64,000 bases of DNA from Chloranthus sessilifolius (GCA_021018995.1 JAJIZI010000023.1:62001-126000), one strand, 5' to 3'; numbered from the stretch's first letter, positions 1-10,260 are shown. The notes: generated by a model from the letters alone, not told the origin. Numbers and translations: made by a program.

Positions 1-362
1 TGATTGCTTCGGATATGGAGATCGTGTTTCGCGCCAATCTTTTATACAATGGATCTTGAGATCATGTTGCACATGATTAAGTTTTTATGCCACATGTCAC
101 GGATCCCCAAAAAATACCCCTAAAATCATGTTGCGGTAAATTTTTTATTCCAGATGTCACAGATTCCAAAAAAATAACCCTAAAATCACATTTTTGGGAT
201 TTGTGACATGGAATAAAAAATTGACTTTCTAATAGGTATGGCATGATCTCAAGATACAAAAAGGGTGAAAAATGATCTCAATCAATTGATCCGAAACCAT
301 CAATAATTTTGAAGGGGTTGCACAAGTGGGCGCTTTTAGAGATTACGTGGGTGCTAATAAAG
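1..362. mobile_element. Foldback/MITE-like element, left end cut by window
   Basis: The left part (ATGGATCTTGAGATCATG near 50) is an inverted match to the right part (CATGATCTCAAGATAC near 242-257). The complete copy at 61490-61905 shows the outer ends: TATTAGCGCCCACG on the left against CGTGGGTGCTAATA on the right. There is no ORF. The long imperfect terminal inverted repeats fit a non-autonomous DNA transposon, perhaps Mutator-like. The superfamily is not proven because no clear target-site duplication was fixed. Confidence 0.6.
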
Positions 363-370
363 GTACTTTG

Positions 371-712
371 TTTTTTTTTATAGAAGATAGTATTTTATTT
401 AATCAGGGAAATACCAAATAATAATATCAAAGACTCGAGGAGGGGCATCCTCCAGCCAAACCTCATTACATACATCGTTAATGCCTAGTTTGGCTAACAC
501 ATCGGTTGCACCATTTGCAGATTTATTCACCAACACTCAAAAACACGATCAAAACATTGTGGAGACAATTTTGACATTATCAAAAAGATTTGTGAGTTCC
601 AATAAATCATCCCCCGACCTTCAACACCATGCACAAGAAAATGACTCTTCTAAATCCCGTATCAGCAACAAACTGATTTGCTTCAAGTAAACCAATAGAA
701 GGGCATTTTAGA
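371..712 (-). mobile_element. L1-type LINE 3' end with RNase H-like domain remnant
   Basis: On the minus strand this stretch reads like the C-terminal RNase H-like (RVT_3) domain of plant L1 LINE ORF2. Visible pieces are GLLEANQFVADTGFRRVIF and, in another frame, ANGATDVLAKLGIND followed by WLEDAPPRVFDII. A short AT-rich 3' UTR and a poly(A) tail follow, seen as T at 371-379. Stops and frame changes interrupt it, so it is a dead 5'-truncated insertion. It lies between two foldback elements. The copy at 61916-62258 is part of the large end repeat. Confidence 0.65.
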
Positions 713-1062
713 GAGTAACTTTAAATCCATCCACTGAATCTTTGAGTTCATCCATACTAAAACATGTTGATTGAATTGAATCGAATGATGAAAATCATTT
801 ATCCTCCCAATATTTCACACGATGGATCTTGAGATTATCAGCATACCATCAGACGGCCAGTGTTTTATTTCACGTGGCATATATCTTAGAAAAGTGACAT
901 TAACATCACGTGCACGCTTAAAATTGACTTTTATGGGTGTGTACCACATGAAATAAAAAATCGACCGTCTGATGATACACCCGTGATCTAAAGATCGATC
1001 TCATGAAAGATTAGGAGGATAAACAATCTCCATCATCTGATTCAATGCAGTTGATGCGTTTC
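700..1062. mobile_element. Foldback/MITE-like element, complete copy
   Basis: The left arm begins near AACTTTAAATCCATCCAC and runs through TTGATTGAATTGAATCGAATGATG and CACACGATGGATCTTGAGAT. The right arm repeats these as reverse complement, ending CATCATCTGATTCAATGCAGTTGATG. The arms are about 150 bases with a short centre, so a transcript would fold into one long hairpin. It has no coding capacity. Relatives lie at 10720-11000, 34345-34700, 49264-49625, 50016-50392 and 62255-62625. Confidence 0.65.
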
Positions 1063-1641
1063 AGCGTGAATTATAATGGCATGACTTATAATAAAGGTGA
1101 ATGATGATTCTTTTAAAATGGTGATAAACTTTAATAGCATAACATATAAATATAAATGAATGAAGAGCCTTTTAAAATAATAGTATTTTTTTTCTCAAAA
1201 AAATAAAAATAAATAATAAATAATAAAAAAGATAGTATTTTTAAAATATTAATTTTATTAAGGACAAAATAATCATTTGGCCCATAAAAATAAAATAGTA
1301 ACGCAGGATTATATGAAACACAACCACAAAACCCCCGGTCTCTCTCTCCGTCCCACGGTCAATCTTAAGCCAAACGTAATAGAGTAGAGAGAGAATCTAT
1401 CACGTAAGAGTAAAGAGAGAATCAGATAGAGAGCCCTTGAGAACCTGAGATTAGTACTAAAAAACTCTAACTATTCTCTCTCTAACCGATCCTTAAGTTG
1501 TTTCCACTTTAAAATTGATCATCAATTCCGTTCTTCATTGCTTCTTGTTGTAAATAACCTACACTGAAACCCTAAAAGCCCTAAAAAAAAGTATCTTTTC
1601 TTCATCTCACAACGCCTTCATCTCACAACGCATATAAATAG
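1063..1641 (+). other. AT-rich upstream region and CT-rich leader of F-box copy A
   Basis: The first part (1063-1180) resembles 49637-49750 and is probably repeat-derived. 1190-1260 is a low-complexity A/T run. From 1330 to 1640 the sequence is rich in CTCTCT and GAGAGA with AAACCCTAAAAGCCC near the start codon, typical of plant 5' leaders. A 16-base unit, CTTCATCTCACAACGC, is tandemly doubled at 1600-1631 but single in copy D. No TATA box could be chosen with confidence. Confidence 0.45.
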
Positions 1642-2636
1642 ATGGATTGTTCTCTACTTCCAATGGATTTGGTAAAGAAGATTGGTCGCCATCTTCCTCT
1701 CCCCGACTATATACGTTTTGGTGTAGTATGTGAGAAAAGTTAGACGAAGACGATGACGACGATAAAGAGAATAATAAAATTCGAAAACGCGGTTTCTTCA
1801 ATTTGAGTGAGAAGAAACTCTACCATCTCGACATCCCAGAGGCTTACGGAAAACGTTTTTCCGGTCGACATCCAAATTCGGCTCCCTCCAATTAGCACTT
1901 TTCGCAGGGAACCCGACGAGTTTGATTCCGACGGCGAACAAGACGACAGAAAATACAAACCCGAATATTTCCGCGACATTTACATATTCAAAGCCCTCAT
2001 ATTACAATTTGGGAAATTGGCCTTCTGTAAGTATGGACAATTTGGGAAATTGGCCTTCTGTAAGGCTGGGGACAAGGTTTGGACTACCATAGAGACTCCG
2101 AGAGGGCGATTCCACGACCTTATAAGATATAAGGATGAATTGTATGCCATTATGTGTATGGGAAGAATCTTTGTTTCTGATCTACTAGCTCCTGATCCAA
2201 AGGTCACGGAGTTTGGGGCTGAACGGCTAGTCCATAAAAATCTTAACAACAGGTATCTTGTCGAATCATCAGGTGATTTGCTACAGCTATCGAGAGAACT
2301 GAAATTGGGCGACGAGGATCCTCATGAAACAATTAAATTTGATGTTTTCAAGTTAGATGCTACTAATAAAAAATGGGTGGAGTTGAGAAGCTTAGGAGAC
2401 CGCATATTGTTCGTGGGATGTAATTCTTCTGTTTCTCTTTCCTCTACCGATATTCCTGGGGCCAACGGAAACCTTATTTATTCACTGATGACTTCTTTGA
2501 ATATTATTTATATTTCACTGAGAATACTGATCTAGGCGTCTTCAGTTTGACAAATGGAAGTGTCAAGCCATATTATCCTCCTGCATGCCATCCGGCTCGG
2601 TTACCACCCATTTGGGTCACTCCAAATCCATGGTAG
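1642..2636 (+). pseudogene. F-box/KIB1-4 (DUF295) pseudogene, copy A
   Basis: F-box proteins of this plant family recruit targets to SCF ubiquitin ligases through an N-terminal F-box, followed by a DUF295/KIB1-4 beta-propeller. The ATG at 1642 opens the F-box (LVKKIGRHLPLPDYIRFGVV), but a TAG stop at 1741 ends it after 33 residues. Relative to copy C it lacks parts of the F-box end and two propeller segments, one including the TDGWLVT strand. The propeller half stays open from about 1807 to 2535, including AGDKVWTTIETPRGRFHDLI and FDVFKLDATNKKWVELRSLG. A 33-base tandem duplication repeats QFGKLAFCK at 2004-2069. The reading frame is lost again before the conserved end WVTPNPW, whose stop is at 2634. 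The locus is intronless. The same deletions occur in B and D, so they predate the duplications. It is not expected to make a working F-box protein. Confidence 0.85.
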
Positions 2637-3389
2637 GGCGTTACGAGGTAGCTTGATATCATGGTGTTATTTTTGTTTTGTTTTTTAACTTTGCTGCAAT
2701 GGATCCTTCAAGGGCCCCATTCCCATTATCGATAAATTTGTTCTCCTTTTTAACTTATTATAAGCTTAGTGATTATTTTTCTTCCTACATGTCTATGATC
2801 TTGGTGAACTTATGTTTCAAAGTACTTCCTTGAAGTTTCAAGGATTGTTTGTTATGAAGAGACACATTTTAATTAATGGAACTTTTTTTTAACAATTTAA
2901 TGAATGAAATTATGGTTTTTTCATTTTCCCATATATTATTGTCTTATGTTGGATTAATGGGGCATCACTGCCATGATAATAAACCTATCAAGCTTATGAT
3001 GCATCTATTAGCTGCCAAATCCTCTTTCCAGCTTATCGTTATGGGGTGGGAGGTGACATCTATTGAAGTAGCTCTCATAAGAGCAGATTCATCTCTCGCT
3101 GCTCTCCACTGGAGAGAGCTGTTGTATGATTGTATCACTTAAAATAGCTACCCGCCAGAGCAAATAGGGTGAGGAGTCAGTGTTACCAAATCTGCAGTTC
3201 CTATAAATACATAAAATCAATGACTTTTCAATTTTCACTAACAAAAAGGAACCCTATAGCTGCACACGTATAAGTTCAGTGTGAGTGTGTATTGTATAAT
3301 TGTATTATATATATTTGTATGATGTGTCTTTCGAGCCTCAAATTTTACTTAAACAAAATTCTAAACTTGCTTCTTTATAATACCAGCTT
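2637..3389. repeat. 3' flank of F-box copy A, shared with copy C
   Basis: This flank matches 12748-13495 downstream of copy C almost base for base, so gene and flank were duplicated together. It carries no recognised domain. Both copies contain a short ORF starting MELF near 2876 and 12986, but it differs in length between them and is treated as chance. The AT-rich part just after the stop may hold the polyadenylation signals. Confidence 0.6.
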
Positions 3390-3828
3390 ATAATCCCAAT
3401 TTTTTTTTTAAATGTAAAAAATAAAAATTCAAAGTCTTCATTCTTCATCTTTATCTCTCGTATCAACGTCACCATCTCCTTTAGTAGTTAAGTGATCATT
3501 TTTTGCTTTTAATTTCTCTTTCTTCCGTAGGCATCTTCCTTTTCTTCCTTTATTCTTCTCATTTTTTAATAGTTTTTTTTCAGACTAGAGTTTGGTAACT
3601 AAGTTATACTTTTTTTAAACAAAAGAGTGGTTATAATCAAAATCACATGTATCGTTCGTATCGTGTATCGCAACACTTCGTATTGTACTGTAACATATAT
3701 CGTAATATACGGTTAAAATAAGATACACATGATAGATACGTATCATTTTCCATAGCATCGTGTATCGTATTGTGTATTGTAAGAGTGACAACCATGGAGG
3801 GAGCCATTAGTTGCACATGACAAGTTGG
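3390..3828. repeat. Dispersed repeat with GTATCG-rich stretch, cut by an LTR
   Basis: The block carries many GTATCGTATCG-like words at 3645-3785 followed by ACCATGGAGGGAGCCATTA. Related copies occur at 7540-8040, 13490-14000, 20740-21230 and 37840-38350. It is non-coding. The 13.9-14.4 kb copy shows that its right end is the left arm of a foldback element. Here the arm is interrupted at 3829 by an Athila-like LTR. Confidence 0.6.
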
Positions 3829-5502
3829 TGTTGACAAGTGAAAAATACCATTTTTCACCCCTAAACTTAAGTCTTGATAGACCTTTGAGAGAACTAAATA
3901 AGTGTTTTAAGTGCCTATGTTGCAGCTAACAATAAAGACAGTCTCAACTATAAAAGCAGATCAAAAGTGCCAAAAATATGACAATCCATGTCAGTCCAAA
4001 GGAAGGAGGTGAAGAAACAACCTCATCAGCTGTGGAAAAGTCTAAAAGGAAGAGGCAAAGACCTGTAAGAGAAGCAGGGAACAATTCGAACAGAGAAATG
4101 CAATACAGAGTTCTTTTCGCAAAGAACCTGCACTTTTCGTAAAGCACCTGGAACTATGCGAAAAGGAATAAACCTCCAGGCTTAGTTTTCGAAGAGCATC
4201 TGAACTGTTCGAAAAGAAGATTGAACTCTGCGAAAGTAGAAAACACAATTCGAAGAGAGATTGAACGTTGCGAAAAGAGCTTCAGAAGTCACAGCACTTT
4301 GCGAAAAGGCCCTTAAGCTCTGCGAAAAGGTATTCTGGAGATTCGCAGCTTTAACAAGGGCAATTCAGTAATTTGTTGCACGCGTCCCAATGCGTTTTAA
4401 AACCCACGGACATTCCGGAAGATTCTGAGCACGAACCAAAGGCATATTCCACCCCATGTGAACACCCAAAGATGAAATTACTTGGCGGGAACTTGTAGAA
4501 GCTCAAACAGATTTTTGAATTACATAACAGAATTGATGCTTCTATCACCTGATTGGCTGAACCAAATCGAAGAATTCTGATTGGCCAGAACAGATCTGGA
4601 TCCTCGTGCTCGACCACCATTGGTCAATACATTCTGAGCACCTCTGATTGGTTGAAACACATCTGAGTTGGACTTGGGGAAAACTATAAATGAAACCATT
4701 TGCCCAATTTGGGCATCCAGTTTTGAGTTTCATTCCTATTCCCCATTTCCAAACCGGATAGTTTGTCCGAAATCCTGTAATAGCTTCACTTTGACTTGCA
4801 ATTGAGAGGCGTGAGACATTTCAGTAATTCAAAGAGAGTTGTATTCAAGACTACAAATGAGAGTTGTTTAAGTCGCTAGCGAATTGTAATTGTAACGGTG
4901 GATTTGAAAAGGTTGCTGTAAACCGTATTTTCTCAATTGGACTCATGTTAAGGGTTCCCTCTGATCTCCTTATTGCATTAGACTCCTTTATATTTACTGT
5001 TTTTCGTGCAATTTCCCTTGATTCATTAATCCTGTGAGAATTAGTGTTGGTAACCTAATCTCTCACGGCATTTGTAGTGATGCTTCTTGTTCTAAACTAA
5101 GGCTTTGGATTAAAGACTGTTGGATGGTTTGTGGCCATTAAAGTGGACAGACCATAGCCATAAGCTTAAACCTAATCCTTAAATTAGATTTATTTCTCTT
5201 ACATCTGCGCTTGTAGCCAGATGAAGATTGGAACACCTCTGCTGAGCTGCAGTTATTCTCATTAGATTTCAAAGACCAAATCAGATTTAGATATTACTTC
5301 TCCATCTTTGTTTCAATCACTCCCCCAACTCGGATCTGGATCATTTAGTTTAAAATTTTCTTTGTTTTTAGTTTGTTAAACGTGACAAATTCAAACCTCT
5401 CATCTTTTCAGCTTTCTAGATAGGATAAGAAGCCAGATCTGGTAGCTCAGATCTGGAGGTTTATCTTACATTTTAAACAAATTCTCTGTGGACGATCTTT
5501 CC
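3829..5502 (+). repeat. Athila-like gypsy LTR, 3' end missing
   Basis: The sequence starts TGTTGACAAGTGAAAAATACC, identical to the LTR start at 54858, where a polypurine tract precedes it. That fixes both orientation and boundary. It runs about 1.67 kb and stops abruptly at the 5' leader of F-box copy B, without the LTR terminus or a matching target-site duplication. Around 4100-4335 it carries about ten copies of a TGCGAAAAG-type word on both strands. No coding region of the element follows, so it is a broken LTR fossil. Confidence 0.75.
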
Positions 5503-5572
5503 CTAAAAGCCCTAAAAAAAAGTATCTTTTCTTCATCTCACAACGCCTTCATCTCACAACGCATATAAATAG

Positions 5573-6560
5573 ATGGATTGTTCTCTACTTCCAATGGATT
5601 TGGTAAAGAAGATTGGTCGCCATCTTCCTCTCCCCGACTATATACGTTTTGGTGTAGTATGTGAGAAAAGTTAGACGAAGACGATGACGACGATAAAGAG
5701 AATAATAAAATTTGAAAACGCGGTTTCTTCAATTTGAGTGAGAAGAAACTCTACCATCTCGACATCCCAGAGGCTTACGGAAAACGTTTTTCCGGTCGAC
5801 ATCCAAATTCGGCTCCCTCCAATTAACACTTTTCGCAGGGAACCCGACGAGTTTGATTCCGACGGCGAACAAGACGACAGAAAATACAAACCCGAATATT
5901 TCCGCGACATTTACATATTCAAAGCCCTCATATTACAATTTGGGAAATTGGCCTTCTGTAAGTATGGACAATTTGGGAAATTGGCCTTCTGTAAGGCTGG
6001 GGACAAGGTTTGGACTACCATAGAGACTCAGGAGGCGATTCCACGACCTTATAAGATATAAGGATGAATTGTATGCCATTATGTGTATGGGAAGAATCTT
6101 TGTTTCGATCTACTAGCTCCGATCCAAAGGTCACGGAGTTTGGGGTGAGCAGCTAGTCCATAAAATCTTAACAACAGGTATCTTGTCGAATCATCAGGTG
6201 ATTTGCTACAGCTATCGAGAGAACTGAAATTGGGCGACGAGGATCCTCATGAAACAATTAAATTTGATGTTTTCAAGTTAGATGCTACTAATAAAAAATG
6301 GGTGGAGTTGAGAAGCTTAGGAGACCGCATATTGTTCGTGGGATGTAATTCTTCTGTTTCTCTTTCCTCTACCGATATTCCTGGGGCCAACGGAAACCTT
6401 ATTTATTTCACTGATGACTTCTTTGAATATTATTTATATTTCACTGAGAATACTTGATCTAGGCGTCTTGAGTTTGATGATGGAACTGCTGCCATATTAT
6501 CCTCCTGCATGCCATCCGGCTCGGTTACCACCCATTTGGGTCACTCCAAATCCATGGTAG
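5573..6560 (+). pseudogene. F-box/KIB1-4 (DUF295) pseudogene, copy B
   Basis: Copy B matches copy A from the AACCCTAAAAGCCC-type leader (about 5503) to the stop of WVTPNPW at 6558. It shares A's internal deletions, the early stop after GVVCEKS, the doubled 16-base leader unit and the 33-base QFGKLAFCK duplication. It has further small indels around 6030-6170, several at CTG sites, that break the propeller frame. It has no F-box upstream region of its own: an Athila-like LTR in the same orientation sits directly before the leader. Downstream it joins copia sequence at 6576 instead of the F-box flank. A functional product is unlikely. Confidence 0.85.
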
Positions 6561-6575
6561 GGCGTTACGAGGTAG

Positions 6576-7515
6576 GGTGTGGGAGGATTTGAGGCTGCAA
6601 ATTTGTTGGGGCCAAAGATGGAATGGTATATTTTGATGCAGGGCTATGGGAGAAGGGTGTGGGAGGATTTGAGGCTGCAAATTTGTTGGGCAGAGAAGAT
6701 GTGGAACCTGAAGTAGGAGCATGCTTGCACAAAGGGGAAAACATCATCATATAATTTGACATGCCGAGATATAATGATCTGACCACTGTTGGTATCCCTG
6801 CTGGTTTGACAATAGCCAATGAGCATGCAAGGTCTAGATCACGAGAGCTTTATGCTCTTGTAAGGTCGAGCTGGAAGCATAGGCATCCAAACGACCCTTC
6901 AGGCAGAGAAATCGGCCGGGGGGGGGGGGGGTGTTGGAGAATAGCAGCTCATATCGGGGGTTTTGAAGTGTAATGTAGAACTCGGTAATGGGTTTATAAG
7001 GAACTCGGACGTGCAAAGGGTGTCAAGTGAGTAGGAGTTGGGAATGGACTTAATATGCCATGAGAAGATAAAAATTGGGCCAAAGAAGTGTTCTCAAACT
7101 CTGCCATTGTTGGTGCGGAGTATTTTAATCTTGTGTGATAGCCAATTTTCTTAAATTCAATAAACTTACTTTTAACTTCAGATTTCTGCTTCACATCATC
7201 CATATTGATGTCGTCAATATCATCAATATTGATCTCGTCACTATCACCAAGAAGATAAACTTTAGACTTGTCGAACTCGTTCGAAAATACTGTAATGAAA
7301 GGAACATAGGAGTTTGTCACTAGGTATTTGACCAAATAGGATCGTCCAGTTCCTATAGAATCTATCACTAAAATACCCTCAGAAGGGGATAGGGCTAAGC
7401 AGAGTGAAAAAAGGTTTTCCATCAAATGGCGATTATATTCATCAATAAAAACAATATAAAAGCTATACCCACTAAAAAGTGGATTGGTGATGAACTCCAA
7501 ACATCTGCATGAATT
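6576..7515 (-). mobile_element. Copia polyprotein fragment (integrase to linker), interrupted by plastid DNA
   Basis: On the minus strand the 168-codon open frame at 6994-7500 reads [18 protein letters not shown], the copia integrase FIDDYSR-type motif, and later [17 protein letters not shown], another integrase-core motif. Between them lies a piece of chloroplast ycf2. The rest (6576-6990) matches the linker between integrase and reverse transcriptase in the larger fossil at 17560-20735. It is a broken fragment duplicated together with its flanks; the partner is 19829-20735. It contains one small local tandem duplication at its left end. Confidence 0.75.
7195..7416 (-). other. ycf2: Plastid-derived ycf2 fragment (NUPT), copy 1
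   Basis: The minus-strand translation contains [39 protein letters not shown] and an aspartate/isoleucine-rich run. This is the Walker A neighbourhood of chloroplast Ycf2, remembered as [20 protein letters not shown] then [18 protein letters not shown]. Only about 222 bases of the roughly 6.9-kb gene are present. It lies inside a copia integrase frame and keeps that frame open. As a nuclear fragment it cannot serve plastid protein import. The copy at 20395-20616 is nearly identical, so one insertion was later duplicated. Confidence 0.85.
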
Positions 7516-8255
7516 AATTTCAAGGGAGTTGATATAGACGAAGTAGATGAGTCTTCATTCTTCATCTCTATCCCCAATATCAACACCATCTTCTTTAGTA
7601 GTTAAGTTATCATTTTTTTTTAAATTTCTCTTCCTTTCGTAGACATCTTCCTCTTCTTTCTTTATTCTTGCCATTTTTTAATAATTGTTTTTTAGATTAG
7701 AGTTTGGGTAATTAAGTTATACTTTTTCTAAACAAAAAAGTTGTTATAATCGAATTCACATGTATCGTTCGTATCGCGTATTGGGACGTATCGTATCAGA
7801 CAGACGTATATCGTAAGATACACATGATAGATACGTATCATTTTCTATAGCATCGTGTATCATATTGTGTATTGTAAGAGTGACAACCATGGAGGGAGCC
7901 ATTACTTGCACATGACAAGATGGCTTGCACATCGTTTGAAAGAAAGACTTGGTATTTTGGGGACTGGCGCTATAAGAAAACACCATCTTAGCCTCCTGAT
8001 TTGAAGGCCATGATCTAAAGATCTTAGGTGAAAAGGATTGGCACTAAAGAGAATCTTTATCATCTAATTCAATGCAGTTGGTGAGGTAGCTTATGATCAC
8101 AGTGACATTTTTTACTTTGTTGGAGTGGACCCTTAAGGGGTCCTGTTGTTTGTCCTGCTTTAAGTTATTGTAAGGTTAGTGATTATTTTTCTCCTACATG
8201 TTTATGATCATGGTAAATTATGTTTCAAACATATCGTGGAGTTGGTGATTCATTG
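7516..8255. repeat. Dispersed GTATCG-type repeat and foldback arm
   Basis: This non-coding block pairs with 20716-21459 over its full length and more distantly with 13490-14110. It ends at CATTG (8251-8255), the intact target that is split by a 12-kb gypsy insertion in the partner copy. Confidence 0.7.
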
Positions 8256-8502
8256 ACCTTACCCACAAGGAAGGAGGGTGGGCTTTGATCTTTGAGAAAG
8301 CATGGAATAGCTTCTATGTTGATTAAGCTCCCTTGCTAAAGGAAGGTTTCTGCGGTGATCCTATTTATTTCGCTTTGGGGGGTGAGGATTATTTTCATTT
8401 TGAGTGTTGGTTTTCTTTGGCAAAGATCTTGCTGCTTTTTCTCTTGTATTTTCTGGTTTCTTTTGAAGATAGTTGGTTCACGCTATCGATCAAAAAAAAA
8501 AA
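8256..8502 (+). mobile_element. Probable LINE 3' tail ending in poly(A)
   Basis: A T-rich stretch ends CTATCGATC followed by an 11-base A run (8492-8502), the usual look of a plant L1 3' UTR and tail. No clear coding motif is visible. The copy at 33487-33761 has a longer A run and an expanded G run. Confidence 0.4.
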
Positions 8503-8850
8503 GTCTTGAAGAAAGCTTTGATAGTGTCGGTTGGGCCGTCATCTCAATTTTTACTCAACTTGGGTTCAATAATGATTGGATTGATTGGATTAAAGTCTGC
8601 ATCACCACTCCTCATTTCTCTATCCTTATCAATGGTTCCCCCCATGGGTTTTTTCCAAGTTCTTGCAGCCTTAGACGAGGCGACCCTCTCTCCCCTTTTA
8701 TTTTTTCCTGCCTCTTGAATGAACAAATTTTAAATGGGTTTACCCCCCCACCACCACCACCCCACGCTTTCAAAACTGCTCTATTGTTTCCCACCTAATT
8801 TTTCCGGATGATGTGCTCCTGTTTTCTCAAGACTGCCCTGACCAGCTCGT
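8503..8850 (+). mobile_element. L1-type LINE reverse transcriptase fragment
   Basis: The translation shows ESFDSVGWA, then QLGFNNDWIDWIKVCITTPH, FSILINGSPHGFFPSSCSLR and RGDPLSPFIF. These are the ordered reverse-transcriptase motifs of plant L1 LINEs (KAFDSVSW, FS.L.NG.P.G.F, LRQGDPLSP). Further on, in another frame, LIFPDDVLLFSQ is a decayed form of the catalytic FADD motif. Only about 115 codons remain and the frame changes near the proline run at 8745. It is a dead fragment with a partner at 33762-34110. Confidence 0.8.
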
Positions 8851-9094
8851 TGTGACGGCCTCATTAATCTGTGCGCCAGCATGAAGGCATGACGACCTTG
8901 GAACTGGGCACTTAGCTAGCAAGAAGGCAAGCGGACCTTGTAAGCTAGCCGTGTAGCACGCGTGGGCGCAAAGGCACGTGGCCCTGCGATGCGTGCATGA
9001 GTCCCTGATGCATGATGCGACGGTGACCCGAACTAAGCTGCAGCCTAGTATGGTGGCTAGACGCGTGAAGGGCTTAGAATGCGGTGCCATGGGG

Positions 9095-9395
9095 GCACGC
9101 GACGTGGTGTCAAGAGGGCACGCGACGTCTTGGTGCCATAAGGCACGTAATGCGGTGCTCCGCATATGAGCACGCGACGTGGTGCCAAGAGGGCACGCGA
9201 CGTCTTGGTGCCATTAGGCATGTAGTGCGGTGCTCCGCGTTGGGGCACGCGACGTGGTGCCAAGAGGGCACGCGACGTCCAAGTGTTAAGGCACATGAGG
9301 CGGTGCCATGGTGGCACGCGATGTGGTGTCAAGAGGACACGCGACATCTAGCTTGTATGGCAAGCGATGCGGTGCCAAGAGGGCACGCGGCATCT
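9095..9395. repeat. 75-bp GC-rich tandem repeat
   Basis: GCACGCGAYGTGGTGYCAAG recurs at 9095, 9170, 9245 and 9314, giving periods of 75, 75 and 69 bases. Each unit holds a second GCACGCGACGTC half about 22 bases in. More decayed units continue to about 9640. The words include the ACGTGG core recognised by plant bZIP factors, but binding is not shown. Confidence 0.85.
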
Positions 9396-9832
9396 GGGTG
9401 CAATGACGGACCCGATATGGTGTCGAGTAGGCACGAGACATAGTCACGATGGAAATGTGATGCGGTGCCATGAGGGTACGCCATGTGGTGCCATGAGGGC
9501 ACGCGACATGAGGCCATGAGGGCCTTGCGACATGGTCGCGACACGGACGCGACATGGTCGCGACTTCGCATGAGGCCATGAGGGCCTCGTGGCGTGGTCG
9601 CGATGCACGGATGCGACACGGCGAAGGGACGCTGATGCGTGACCTCGCAAGCCATGTGGGCTTGGAGGATGGCACTGGGTGCCACGGTCAGAGGATCGTG
9701 TGCCATGTTTAATGTCAAGACACCACCTTTGCAGGTGTGTGTGCCACGGGCAGGAGATTGTGTGCCATGGGGGTATGACAAACGAATAGGTTTGAGGGTT
9801 TTCTGCTATTTTGCCTAAGTTGGTCTTTGGAC

Positions 9833-9870
9833 CATATATAGGGGGAAGGGAGCTGTGGAGCTATTCTCCC
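9833..9870 (+). promoter_or_regulatory. Possible TATA box downstream of the tandem repeats
   Basis: CATATATAGGGGGAAGGGAG lies in otherwise GC-rich DNA. It follows the tandem repeats by about 200-440 bases, the spacing of an enhancer array before a core promoter as seen in many LTRs. There is no gene immediately downstream. Confidence 0.3.
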
Positions 9871-10260
9871 ACACATGGGGCCTTGCGTTGCGGGATGAGC
9901 GCATGTGCTTTCTAGGTTAGGGGTGGGCCTAGAACATCGCTGCAGCAATGCGGCGCTGCGGCGATGCCATGTGTCACCTGGGGTGAGGCTACCATGTGGC
10001 CCCGTGCCGGCGTCGCGGTGCACATGGGTCGGTGGCCTCACTGGGGCACTCAAGGGCTAGGTGGGACGCAGTGGCGCACACTAGCTGAGGGCCTGGAGGC
10101 GTGTGGCGTCGGGTCCGATGCTTGGTTTGGAGAGCATGAAGAGCTGCATGCTACTCCTAGTGTGCTGGTCGCGTGGACCACACACGTTGGTTGGCTTGAA
10201 TGGCATGAAGAGAGGCATGCCTTTGTCTAAAGCGAGGAACTAGTGCACTGCACAGGGTGA

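Larger units (their letters stand above)
1..2510. repeat. Large direct repeat, left copy (partner 61546-64000)
   Basis: The first 2.5 kb matches the last 2.5 kb of the window in the same order and orientation, with an offset of 61545 bases at the start. It includes two foldback elements, a LINE tail, the F-box upstream region and most of the F-box pseudogene. Differences are small indels plus two short tandem duplications present only here. Both copies are cut by the window edges, so the true repeat is longer. It may be a real segmental duplication of about 61.5 kb period or an assembly duplication. Confidence 0.93.
8851..10260. repeat. GC-rich island of unknown origin
   Basis: Composition shifts sharply from AT-rich flanks to GC-rich sequence full of GCACGCGACGTGG words. 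It begins TGTGACGGCC right after the LINE fragment. The first 215 bases recur at 34112-34327. It contains 75-bp tandem repeats and a TATA-like site at 9833. Open frames here are low-complexity by-products of the repeats. An LTR or other promoter-bearing repeat is possible, but no matching terminus was found. Confidence 0.6.

Noticed and set aside
2876-3142. 88-codon ORF after F-box copy A, with a 115-codon counterpart at 12986-13333
   Set aside because: The two differ in length and end, show no domain and lie in a duplicated 3' flank. Similarity is explained by recent duplication.
7195-7416. Possible functional Walker A ATPase domain
   Set aside because: Only about 74 codons of ycf2 are present, inside a dead retroelement, without Walker B or the rest of the protein.
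9057-9781. Several overlapping ORFs of 96-150 codons in the GC-rich island
   Set aside because: They appear on both strands, are low-complexity His/Arg/Pro/Thr repeats, and follow the 75-bp tandem unit.
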